Assembly (NCBI GenBank): GCA_024742875.1
Contig: JANSXP010000010.1
Location: 91,203-155,202 of the forward strand
Direction: 5' to 3'
DNA: 64,000 bases
Origin: Planctomycetaceae bacterium
GTDB taxonomy: Bacteria; Planctomycetota; Planctomycetia; Planctomycetales; Planctomycetaceae
Positions 17,749 to 25,973 of the stretch are shown here, piece after piece (the first letter of the stretch is position 1; each line of letters starts with the position of its first letter). A model generated the notes under the pieces. It was not told where the DNA came from and did not search any database. It worked only from the letters and a program-made list of their open reading frames with translations. Both the position numbers and the translations under genes were made by a program.

Positions 17749-18756
17749 CTACGAAAGTTGACGTGCCTGCTGTCTTACCCAGGCGGCCGCTCCAATGACA
17801 GCCGAGTAGTCACCAAGTTCGGCAATTTTGATCTCGAAGACATCTCTTAACGAAGGCAGCACGTTGCGACGCGCACCTTTCAGTGTTTCTTTCAGATAAA
17901 GATCGGGCATCGCCTCTGCCAGACCACCTCCGAGAACGACCACATCCGGTGCCAGCAGATTAACGAGCGAGCCGATACCCCGACCGACCTGCTCGGCCGC
18001 CCGCCGCACAATCTCTTCAATCGCTTTGTCACCCTGTTCGATGGACCTGGCCAGTACGCCGCTCTTGATGTCGGCCAGATCGGTGCCCGCTTCCACGGCC
18101 AGGTACGGCGCTTTTCCGCGGTAGACCGCCTTGGCCGCTTCAGCCGAGATGGCCAGACGACTGGCCAGAGCCTCCAGCGTTCCCACTGGACCGACACCGG
18201 CCGCCGGGCCTTCGGTGGCCATCTGCAGAAAACCGACTTCCATGCAGGAGGCGCGGGCCCCCCGGAAAATGTGTCCTTCATACACCATGCCGCCACCGAT
18301 GCCGGTACCCGGAAACACGCCCACCACACAGCGTGCCCCCCGACCGGCACCCTGGACGTACTCGCCATAAACGCCCGCGTCGACATCGTTGCAGATTTCC
18401 ACATGACAGTGGAATTCTTCATGCAGGATGGAGCGCAGGTCGACGTTCTTCCAGCCCAGGTTCGGGGCCTCCAGAATGATGCCCGCATTCAGATCCAGCG
18501 GTCCCGGGCAGCCAGCGCCGATTCCCGCCACACGTTTGGGGTGCACGCCCGCTTCGTCCAGTGCCATGTGGATCGTTTCCACGAGGCGTTCTGTGGGGAC
18601 TCCGTCTTTGCTTTTGTCACGCGTCTTGCGGCGTTTGCGTCCCAGTACGTTGAGCTCGTTGTCGTACACAACCGCCATCATTTTGGTGCCACCTAAATCG
18701 AATCCGATCCAGACAGATTCAGAATCGAAGGTGGTGGGAGATGGTGCGTCTGACAT
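17749..18756 (-). CDS. ROK family sugar kinase (glucokinase-like)
   Basis: 335 aa; ATG 18756 is preceded by CAGGAAG. ASKHA kinase: WIGFDLGGTKMMAVVYD, GIGAGCPGPLDLNAGIILEAPNLGW, ICNDVDAGVYGEYVQGAGRGARCVVGVFPGTGIGGGMVYEG, a C-terminal adenosine-type loop APDVVVLGGGLAEAMPDLY. The ROK zinc motif CxCGxxGC is absent: the corresponding place reads GPAAGVGPVGTLEALAS, and the usual Glu-x-Gly-His is CMEVGFLQM. ROK glucokinases and polyphosphate glucokinases both belong here; the latter lack the zinc motif too. First gene of a ROK-ppx-ppk1 operon, which makes a polyphosphate link attractive but unproven. Glucose is the default substrate guess. Confidence 0.88.
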   Translation of the reverse strand: MSDAPSPTTFDSESVWIGFDLGGTKMMAVVYDNELNVLGRKRRKTRDKSKDGVPTERLVETIHMALDEAGVHPKRVAGIGAGCPGPLDLNAGIILEAPNLGWKNVDLRSILHEEFHCHVEICNDVDAGVYGEYVQGAGRGARCVVGVFPGTGIGGGMVYEGHIFRGARASCMEVGFLQMATEGPAAGVGPVGTLEALASRLAISAEAAKAVYRGKAPYLAVEAGTDLADIKSGVLARSIEQGDKAIEEIVRRAAEQVGRGIGSLVNLLAPDVVVLGGGLAEAMPDLYLKETLKGARRNVLPSLRDVFEIKIAELGDYSAVIGAAAWVRQQARQLS

Positions 18757-19014
18757 TGGCGTCTTCCTGTCGTTGTCTGTCGCGCGGGCAGCTGTCGTTG
18801 CTGAAGGATAGTGGGATCAAAGGGGAACGTCAGCTTCGCCCGACAAGAATCCCGCGGTCGTCATGAAGTCGGCCACCATGGGCGCTCGGGCGATTCCCCA
18901 GCCAGGGGGCCGACTTTCGTCCGCACACGCCTGCCGTTCTGTGTCAACCGGCCGATCGACTGCGAACGATGGTTTAGGAATGGTGGCTGGAGAACCGTAT
19001 ACGACGCTCGCACG

Positions 19015-20316
19015 TTAGCTGTCGTGGTGCCAGTCGTGATAACGCTTCAGGCCCCGGCCCGCGCGGGATCCAGGCCACTGATCGCGCGACCACTCTCCCG
19101 TCTGCTCGTCGGGGCGTTCGCTGGTGTAGTAAGACAGGTGGTCGGCGGACGTCCACTCCGCTTCTTCCGGCTGCGGACTGCCGGTGGAGAAGCCCAGCAG
19201 TCGTTTGATGACCTGGACCAGCTGCAGCGACACGCCCAGCAGCACAATCATGAACAGCCCCATCAGGACGAGGACCGGGCCCATGTCAAAAAATCGCTTG
19301 GCCAGAGGCCACGAATGGGGCCAGGTCAGCAGCAGCAGGATGGTGGCGATACTCAGAAACGGACCGTAAGGAATCTCATTGTCGCGATGGGCGACGAAGT
19401 TGCCGATGGCGACAAGGATGGCCAGCATGGGGGCGACCATGAAGACGGCTAGAACAGGCTGCCAGCCAATCACGCTGCCAATCATCCCCATCAGGACAAC
19501 ATCGCCAAAGCCCATGGCCTCCTGCTTCAGCACGAGGAATCCAATCTGCCGCACGATCCAGACGGAACCTGCGCCGGCGAGTGCCCCCACAAGACTTACC
19601 AGCAGTCCGTGCAGATGAGGCCATGACTGGATAAAGGCTGTGGCATCCCAGGGTTGAAACAGAGGCTGCAGCAGTTCTGGCAGCAAGGGCTGCAGCAGCC
19701 GAACGGTGCTGGGGTCCTGGAACCAGATCGGCACGATGTACAACTGCCCGAACATCGTATGTGCCATCAGGGCAACCAGCAGCACGGGGATGGTGCTGCC
19801 GTCAGGGATCAGCCGAAGGCGGCGATCAATTTCCGTGGCGACAATCAGGCCGCAGATCATGAACATTTGCAGCAGCCATCGCAGCTGCAGCCATGTGGCT
19901 GGTGACCACAGGCCTTTAATCACTTCCGGGCCGGGTGGGCCTTCCGGCGACACAAGACCGCTGTCCCGAATGCCTGTGCCGGCACCCATTGGCACTGCCC
20001 ACCAAAACGTGTACGCAAACAGAAAACCGGTGAGCAGTTCGATGACGGTAAATGTGACGGGCACCCGTGCGCGGCAGTCACGACAGCGGCGTCCATTGAT
20101 GATCCAGCCTGCGACCGGGATTTCTTCGGTGATGTGCGGACTGGCATGGCACTTGCGACAGACTGCCCACGGAGCCGCGAGGGATTTGAGCTGATTCCAC
20201 AGGCTGGGGTCGTCGGCGAAACGCAGCGCACAGATATTGAGTAATCGGCCAACATAAAGGCCGACCGCAAACAGCACCACCAGCACGATGGATGCCGGGA
20301 CCGGGTAGCTGATCAT
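19015..20316 (-). CDS. A24 family prepilin peptidase
   Basis: 433 aa integral membrane aspartic protease that cleaves type IV prepilin or type II secretion pseudopilin leaders (and may N-methylate). The N-terminal cytoplasmic domain has four Cys in two CxxC pairs (C53/C56 and C78/C81: AVCRKCHAS ... GRRCRDCRA). Catalytic aspartates sit in TEIDRRLRLIPD (Asp164) and GFGDVVLMGMIG (Asp272); the Lys often found after the second GxGD is Val here. Around eight membrane segments. An extra loop of about 50 residues lies between segments around 195-230, and a hydrophilic tail of about 75 residues (EEAEWTSADHLSYYTSERPDEQ...) follows the last segment. Overlaps aroK by four bases (ATGA), so it is translated with it. 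Confidence 0.9.
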   Translation of the reverse strand: MISYPVPASIVLVVLFAVGLYVGRLLNICALRFADDPSLWNQLKSLAAPWAVCRKCHASPHITEEIPVAGWIINGRRCRDCRARVPVTFTVIELLTGFLFAYTFWWAVPMGAGTGIRDSGLVSPEGPPGPEVIKGLWSPATWLQLRWLLQMFMICGLIVATEIDRRLRLIPDGSTIPVLLVALMAHTMFGQLYIVPIWFQDPSTVRLLQPLLPELLQPLFQPWDATAFIQSWPHLHGLLVSLVGALAGAGSVWIVRQIGFLVLKQEAMGFGDVVLMGMIGSVIGWQPVLAVFMVAPMLAILVAIGNFVAHRDNEIPYGPFLSIATILLLLTWPHSWPLAKRFFDMGPVLVLMGLFMIVLLGVSLQLVQVIKRLLGFSTGSPQPEEAEWTSADHLSYYTSERPDEQTGEWSRDQWPGSRAGRGLKRYHDWHHDS

Positions 20317-20870
20317 AATGACTCGCTCCCCGTCACGTGATTCGGCAGATCACGGGATGCACCCACCAGACGCACAATTGTCTCCACGACTTCGGCCGGT
20401 GTGCTGTCTGCCGTATCCACCTGGTGAGTGGCGGCCGCCTCGTACTGCGGTCGACGCGCATTGAGAACTTCGGCCACTTCTTCGGTTACACTTTGCCCGG
20501 TGAGGCTCGGACGCAGCGTCTGCGAAGCCGCGTCTGCGGCGATGCGGGCGGCGAGGACTTGTGCCGGCGCTGTGAGCCAGATGACGGGTCCCGCGGCGTG
20601 CATCAGCTGTCGGTTTTCTTCGGCCAGGATGGCTCCTCCTCCGGCGGCCAGAACAAGGTTTGCTCTTTGCAGCAGTGTTCGCAGCACGCTGGTCTCTCGG
20701 CGACGAAAACCGGACTCCTGTTCCGCGGCGAAGATCTGGGCGATGCTGCAGTTTGCCTGACGCTCGATTTCCGCATCACTGTCGGCGCACTCATAGCCGA
20801 GGCGTTCCGCCAGCAGCGGAGCCACGCTTGATTTGCCGCAGCCGCGATATCCCACCAAAGTGACTGTCAT
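20313..20870 (-). CDS. aroK: Shikimate kinase
   Basis: 185 aa, cytosolic; phosphorylates shikimate with ATP in aromatic amino acid synthesis. P-loop GYRGCGKSSVA (residues 7-17), shikimate/Mg-binding Asp in ADSDAEIE, IAQIFAAEQESGFRRRETSVL, the glycine-rich AAGGGAILAEENRQLM and the lid arginine in TLRPSLTG. Final NARRPQYEAAATHQVDT is typical. First gene of a two-gene unit with the prepilin peptidase, four-base overlap. No other aro gene is near. Confidence 0.94.
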   Translation of the reverse strand: MTVTLVGYRGCGKSSVAPLLAERLGYECADSDAEIERQANCSIAQIFAAEQESGFRRRETSVLRTLLQRANLVLAAGGGAILAEENRQLMHAAGPVIWLTAPAQVLAARIAADAASQTLRPSLTGQSVTEEVAEVLNARRPQYEAAATHQVDTADSTPAEVVETIVRLVGASRDLPNHVTGSESL

Positions 20871-21305
20871 GCTTGCCGGCTGTCCGTGTTACGTTCCTGA
20901 GAGATGCAGTGAAGAGTCTGTCTGGAGTTTGCCTGAGCAGTGTTTGCCTGAGCCTGATTGCCGATTCCTGAAAGATCCGCGAGGGTGGCACGTGGCTGGT
21001 GTGAGCCTCTGTGCACCGCCCAAATTCCGGGACGGCAGCGGGCGACCGACCGTCCCTCCGTTTACTACGCTGCATCGACTGCGCGCGTGTGGGGAATTCG
21101 ACTCTAACGTCAAAACGCGAACTGGATCGATTGTGCCGAGCAAATTCGGCGAATTTCGGTGCAGTTGCCGAGCGACAGCTTGCCTTTGGAAAAAACGCGC
21201 TCGCTCGGCGTGGGGGAATTAACGCAATAGTCGGCATGTGGCAGATGAGCCCGCAGGCGTCGTCGTGTATTCTCACACGGCCATCTCACCGATCAGGAAC
21301 GCCAC
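20871..21305. other. Intergenic, 435 bp
   Basis: Divergent spacer between aroK (minus) and the propeller-amidohydrolase (plus). Open frames exist on both strands but have no recognisable protein features. The 3' end contains GATCAGGAACGCCAC directly before ATG 21306, giving a ribosome site AGGA. I see no further clear element. Confidence 0.6.
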
Positions 21306-24300
21306 ATGAAAACGCTCCACTGGTTTGCTCTGCCTGCTGTGCTGCTGGGTGCTGTGCTGCCCATCACCCTGTCTTCCCTTCACGCGGCCGTTGAAGACTC
21401 ACCCGCCTGGGACGTCAATCATCCGCCCGGCCCCCTCACAGAGCAGAATATTGACACCGACCAGGGCACGTGGATGTCGGTGGATGTCAGTCCCGATGGC
21501 CGCGAGATCATTTTTGATCTGCTGGGTGATCTGTATGTGATGCCTGTCGAAGGAGTGCAGGGCGATCAACTGGCCGAGCCACTGACGTCCGGAGCGGCCT
21601 GGGACATGCAGCCGAGATTCAGTCATGACGGAAAGTGGATTGCCTTCACCAGTGACCGCCCGGGTGAGTCCGGCAAATCGGGCGATAATCTGTGGGTGAT
21701 GAATCGCAGCACGCAGGAGGTCACGCAGGTCACGGAGGAGTCATTCCGACTGCTGAATGGTCCAGCGTGGTCACACGACGATCTGTATCTGGTGGGCCGC
21801 AAACACTTCACCAGCCGGCGTTCTCTGGGTGCCGGTGAGCTGTGGATGTACCACCGCGATGGTCTCAGGCTGGGCGCCACAAAGGGTGTCGGTCTGACAG
21901 AAAAGCCTAACGATCAAAAAGACGTCAACGAGCCGGCGTTCAGCCCGGATGGTCGCTACCTGTACTACTCTCAGGACACCACGCCCGGCAGTGAGTTTGA
22001 GTACGACAAGGATTCCAACGGGCAGATCTACGTCATTAAGCGGCTGGACCTGAAAAAGGGAGAGACAGAAAACTACATCACCGGCCCGGGAGGCGCCTGT
22101 CGGCCCGTGCCATCGCCGGATGGTCGGTCGATTGCCTTTGTCAGACGCGTGGGACACGAATCGGTGCTGCATGTGTTTGATGTCGACAGCGGGGCCGTTC
22201 GCCCTGTGTACGGTCCGCTGGAACGCGACATGCAGGAGGCATGGGCCATTCATGGTGTGTATCCGGCATTTAACTGGACGCCGGATGGGCAGTCGATTGT
22301 CATCTACGCCAAAGGGAAAATTCGCAGGGTGTCTGTGGCCAGCGGCACTGCGGAAGTGATTCCGTTTCGCGTCCGGGATTCGCGACAGGTCAACGGTGTG
22401 GTGCGATCCGCCGTGAAAGTCGCACCGGAAAAATTCCCCGTGAAGATGTTGCGCTGGGTGACCGTCTCTCCCGATGGTCGCCATGCCGTGTTTCAGGCGC
22501 TGGGTCAGTTGTATGTTCGCAACCTCGCTGACGACAGCCTGCGCCGACTGACCAGTCGGGAAGGCGAATTTGAGTTCTATCCGAGCTTTTCTCGAGATGG
22601 CCGGCAGGTGGTCTACACCACGTGGAATGACAGCACGCTTGGCAGTATCCGGGTGGTATCGCTGGAAGATCCAAACGCATCGCGGGCGGTTACCGTTCGT
22701 CCAGGCCACTATCGGGATCCCGTCTTTTCGCCCGACGGCCGAATGATCGTCTTTCATCGCACCAGTGGCGGGCGATTGCGATCGCCTTTGTATTCGCATG
22801 AACCGGGAATTTACAAAGTGGGGGCGGCCGGTGGTCGGCCGGAACGCATCGCAAAAAACGCCCAGCGACCGCAGTTCGGGCGCGACTCGGATCGTGTGTT
22901 TCTGCAGCGAACCAAATCGGAAAAGGATGCCGACAACCTCACGCTGCTGTCTGTGGATCTGAATGGTCACGAACAGCGGGAGCACTACACCAGTCGCTGG
23001 GCGACGGACTACTGCATTTCGCCCGATGGTCGTCACGTGGCGTTCGTGGAGCGGTTTCACGTTTACACGGCGCCTTTAGTGGCGACTGGCAAGCCAGTGA
23101 CCGTCGGGCCGAAGTTTGAAGGCCTGCCGGTTCGCAAAGTCAGCAGCGAAGCGGGCGATCGCCCTCATTTTTCCGGAGACAGTCAGCGGCTGCACTGGTC
23201 GCTGGGGCCCGATCTGTACACCGTCGATCTCAACGCACCGGCGGTCGCCCCAAACGATGCGGATGACGCGGAGGACGATGCGGCCAGTCCTGTCACTTCG
23301 CGCAGCCTCGGTTTTACTTATCCGCACCATCAGCCGGACGGATCGCTGGTGTTGACCGGTGGTCGGCTGGTCACGATGGGGCCGAACGGAGTCATTGAAG
23401 AGGGGACCATTGTGATCGACGGCAATCGGATCAAAGCCGTCGGTCCGGCCAGTGAAGTGCTCATCCCGGCCGGAGCAAAGGTACTCGATCTCAACGGACG
23501 CACCGTGCTGCCAGGTTTCATCGACGCGCACGCGCACGGCGGTCAGGCGTCGGCCGGAATGACGCCGCAGCAGAACTGGGTTGACTATGCGCGACTGGCG
23601 TTCGGGGTGACCACCATTCACGATCCTTCCAACAACACGCACGATATTTTTGCCGCCAGCGAGCTGACAAAGGCGGGGCTGATTACGGCGCCGCGCACGT
23701 TTTCCACAGGCACCATTCTGTACGGCGCTGCTGGCAGCTTCAAAGCCGAAATCGAAAGCCTCGACGACGCGCTGTTCCATTTGAAACGCATGCAGGCCGT
23801 TGGTGCGTTTTCGGTGAAAAGTTACAACCAGCCCCGACGCGATCAGAGACAGCAGGTGATCGAAGCGGCGCGGCAACTGGGCATGATGGTCGTGCCGGAA
23901 GGTGGATCGACGTTTATGCACAACATGACCATGATTGTGGACGGCCACACGGGAATTGAGCATACGCTGCCCGTGCAAACCGCTTATGCCGACGTGATGC
24001 AGTTGTGGCAGGGCACTCAGGTTGGCTACACGCCCACACTGTCTGTCGCGTACGGCGGGCTGGGTGGGGAGAACTACTGGTATGAAGTCGATGACCTGTG
24101 GCAGCACGAGCGACTGCAGACGTTTATTCCACCAGGGCAGTTGAATCCGCGTTCCCGTCGCCGCACCAAAGCGCCACTGGAAGATTACAACCATCGTCGG
24201 GTTGCAGAAATCACAAGGCAACTGGTCGACGTGGGCGGCCTGGTGCAGGCCGGTGGGCACGGTCAGTTGAATGGCATCTGCACACACTGGGAGATGTGGA

Positions 24301-24632
24301 GCTTTGTGCAGGGCGGCATGACGCCCCTGCAGGCACTGCGCAGCGGGACTTTGCACGGTGCGAAGTATCTGGGGCTGGATGGCGACCTGGGTTCGCTGGA
24401 GCCCGGCAAACTGGCCGACTTGATCGTCATGCAGGCGGACGCTGATCCCACGGTCGATATTCGCGATTCCGAAAAAATCGCCTACACGATTGCCAATGGC
24501 CGCCTCTTCAAAGCGGACACCATGGAAGAGGAGGGAGGTGCGCCGGCGCCGCAGTTCTTCTGGCAAAAATCAGGGCAGGGCGTCAGTTTTCCTCTGCTGG
24601 GGCTGCCTGGCTGCGGCTGCCTGCGTCAGTAG
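21306..24632 (+). CDS. Secreted TolB-propeller / amidohydrolase fusion
   Basis: 1108 aa. Signal peptide 1-27 (LHWFALPAVLLGAVLPITLSSLHA). Residues about 55-640 are repeated WD40/TolB-type PD40 blades (VDVSPDGREIIFDLLGDLYVMP, PRFSHDGKWIAFTSDRPG, PAFSPDGRYLYYSQD, PVPSPDGRSIAFVRR, FSPDGRMIVFHR and others). Residues about 675-1090 are a metal-dependent amidohydrolase: VTMGPNGVIEEGTIVIDGNRIKAVGP, GRTVLPGFIDAHAHGG (His-x-His near 740), FGVTTIHDPSN, MVVPEGGSTFMHNM, DGHTGIEHTLP, GGLVQAGGHGQLNG, SLEPGKLADLIV. A large dual propeller-amidohydrolase of this kind occurs in several environmental bacteria; substrate unknown, possibly a peptide-like amide or lactone. Monocistronic. Confidence 0.92.
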   Translation: MKTLHWFALPAVLLGAVLPITLSSLHAAVEDSPAWDVNHPPGPLTEQNIDTDQGTWMSVDVSPDGREIIFDLLGDLYVMPVEGVQGDQLAEPLTSGAAWDMQPRFSHDGKWIAFTSDRPGESGKSGDNLWVMNRSTQEVTQVTEESFRLLNGPAWSHDDLYLVGRKHFTSRRSLGAGELWMYHRDGLRLGATKGVGLTEKPNDQKDVNEPAFSPDGRYLYYSQDTTPGSEFEYDKDSNGQIYVIKRLDLKKGETENYITGPGGACRPVPSPDGRSIAFVRRVGHESVLHVFDVDSGAVRPVYGPLERDMQEAWAIHGVYPAFNWTPDGQSIVIYAKGKIRRVSVASGTAEVIPFRVRDSRQVNGVVRSAVKVAPEKFPVKMLRWVTVSPDGRHAVFQALGQLYVRNLADDSLRRLTSREGEFEFYPSFSRDGRQVVYTTWNDSTLGSIRVVSLEDPNASRAVTVRPGHYRDPVFSPDGRMIVFHRTSGGRLRSPLYSHEPGIYKVGAAGGRPERIAKNAQRPQFGRDSDRVFLQRTKSEKDADNLTLLSVDLNGHEQREHYTSRWATDYCISPDGRHVAFVERFHVYTAPLVATGKPVTVGPKFEGLPVRKVSSEAGDRPHFSGDSQRLHWSLGPDLYTVDLNAPAVAPNDADDAEDDAASPVTSRSLGFTYPHHQPDGSLVLTGGRLVTMGPNGVIEEGTIVIDGNRIKAVGPASEVLIPAGAKVLDLNGRTVLPGFIDAHAHGGQASAGMTPQQNWVDYARLAFGVTTIHDPSNNTHDIFAASELTKAGLITAPRTFSTGTILYGAAGSFKAEIESLDDALFHLKRMQAVGAFSVKSYNQPRRDQRQQVIEAARQLGMMVVPEGGSTFMHNMTMIVDGHTGIEHTLPVQTAYADVMQLWQGTQVGYTPTLSVAYGGLGGENYWYEVDDLWQHERLQTFIPPGQLNPRSRRRTKAPLEDYNHRRVAEITRQLVDVGGLVQAGGHGQLNGICTHWEMWSFVQGGMTPLQALRSGTLHGAKYLGLDGDLGSLEPGKLADLIVMQADADPTVDIRDSEKIAYTIANGRLFKADTMEEEGGAPAPQFFWQKSGQGVSFPLLGLPGCGCLRQ

Positions 24633-24646
24633 TCTGATTTTTCCGG

Positions 24647-25687
24647 CTACCGAGTTGTCGGGATCCACGGATTCCACGAGCAGTAGTACATCGCGCGTGG
24701 TGTGCTGGATTCCAGCAGTAACTGCAGCGCCGATTTTTCCTGCTTCGCCGCTGAGCTGAGCAGGGCATCCAGCAGTGTGGGAGTGGAGCCGTAGCTGATG
24801 ACTTCGTAGTCGGACAGTTTCAGTGACTCTGCCAGGGCCTGCAGTGCGTCTTCTTCGTAGCCGATCTGATCCACCATTCCGTTGGCGAGTGCCTGATTGG
24901 CCGTGTAGATCTGGCCGGTGGCCAGTTCACGCACACCGGCGTCGTCCAGCCGGGGACGATTGTCAGCGATGACGCCGACAAACCGCTCAAAGCTGTCTGC
25001 CAGAATGCCATCCCAGACGGCCTGCTCCGGGCCCGTCAAATCGCGGAATGGATTCAGCGAATCTTTGTAGGGGCCGGTCACCAGTGGTTCGACTTTGATC
25101 CCCACCTTGCTGCCCAGATCGGCCGCGTTGTAACGCGGAATGATGACGCCGATCGATCCTGTCCAGGTGGTCGGTTCGGCAAAAATACGACTGGAATCAC
25201 CACCGGCGACGGCGATGTAATAGCCGCCGGAAGCCGCCATGCGCTTCATGCAGACATAGACGGGCTTTTGCTCTTTGAGCTTTTGCAGTTCGTGGTACAG
25301 CTGATGGCTGTCCGCAACCAGCCCTCCCGGACTGTCGATGGCCAGCAGCACACCTTTCACGGAGTCGTCTTCTTTTGCCGCCTCAATTTGTTTCAGCCAG
25401 CGTTCGGTGAACGGCGGCATGATTGTGCCGGAGAAGTTAATCACGGCCAGTTTGGCGTCGGCCGCCTCTGAGCCGGAATGGTGACGTGACACCACGCCGG
25501 CCGACGATCCGGACTGCGCTGCCTGGTTGATCAGGAAGGTGACGTTCAACAGGACGGACAGCGGCAGGATGAACATCACGATCCGCCATCCGATGGAACG
25601 GGCAGACGTTTCAGAGGCCACCTGAATGACCACTGGGCCTGCGACCGTGGTGGATTCTCCGGGATTCAGTTTCACTTCTTTTGCCAT
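24647..25687 (-). CDS. sppA: Signal-peptide-peptidase-like S49 protease (SppA type)
   Basis: 346 aa from ATG 25687 with AAAGGA upstream; a longer frame to 25843 is rejected. One membrane segment at about 33-54, then an S49 domain: LAVINFSGTIMPPF, VKGVLLAIDSPGGLVADSHQLY, KPVYVCMKRMAASGGYYIA with nucleophile Ser153, TTWTGSIGVIIPRYN, and the general-base Lys208 in TGPYKDSLNPFRDLT; also GQIYTANQALANGMVDQIG. This is the short (one-domain) SppA form, probably degrading leftover signal peptides in the membrane. Divergent from the exported protein at 25974. Confidence 0.92.
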   Translation of the reverse strand: MAKEVKLNPGESTTVAGPVVIQVASETSARSIGWRIVMFILPLSVLLNVTFLINQAAQSGSSAGVVSRHHSGSEAADAKLAVINFSGTIMPPFTERWLKQIEAAKEDDSVKGVLLAIDSPGGLVADSHQLYHELQKLKEQKPVYVCMKRMAASGGYYIAVAGGDSSRIFAEPTTWTGSIGVIIPRYNAADLGSKVGIKVEPLVTGPYKDSLNPFRDLTGPEQAVWDGILADSFERFVGVIADNRPRLDDAGVRELATGQIYTANQALANGMVDQIGYEEDALQALAESLKLSDYEVISYGSTPTLLDALLSSAAKQEKSALQLLLESSTPRAMYYCSWNPWIPTTR

Positions 25688-25973
25688 GACCGTCCTTTTG
25701 CTGCAGGTGAGGTCGGAGTGTGGCGAATTGCCTCCCGGATGTGAAGACAGGAGGAATGGGTGGGATTTGACTGTTTTTCTGAATGTGAATGATGTTCGGA
25801 ACGACATCGTCGTGCGGCCGGGAAATCTGCATCTGCGGACCAACAGGAGGAATCGACAAAGTCGATATGACTGTCGAGTCCATACAGCCCGATCCCGGTG
25901 TGCTCAGGCGAACGGCACCAGCCGTAAAGTGAAGCGTGGATCCGAGGCTCAGTTACCTGAAGGAGTCAGGACG

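Noticed and set aside
18811..19452. 213-codon open frame on the plus strand over the end of the prepilin peptidase
   Set aside because: Low-complexity Gln/His-rich translation antisense to a convincing membrane protein; no ribosome site.
23076..24566. 496-codon open frame on the minus strand inside the propeller-amidohydrolase
   Set aside because: The plus strand encodes a recognisable amidohydrolase; the antisense frame has no known motifs.
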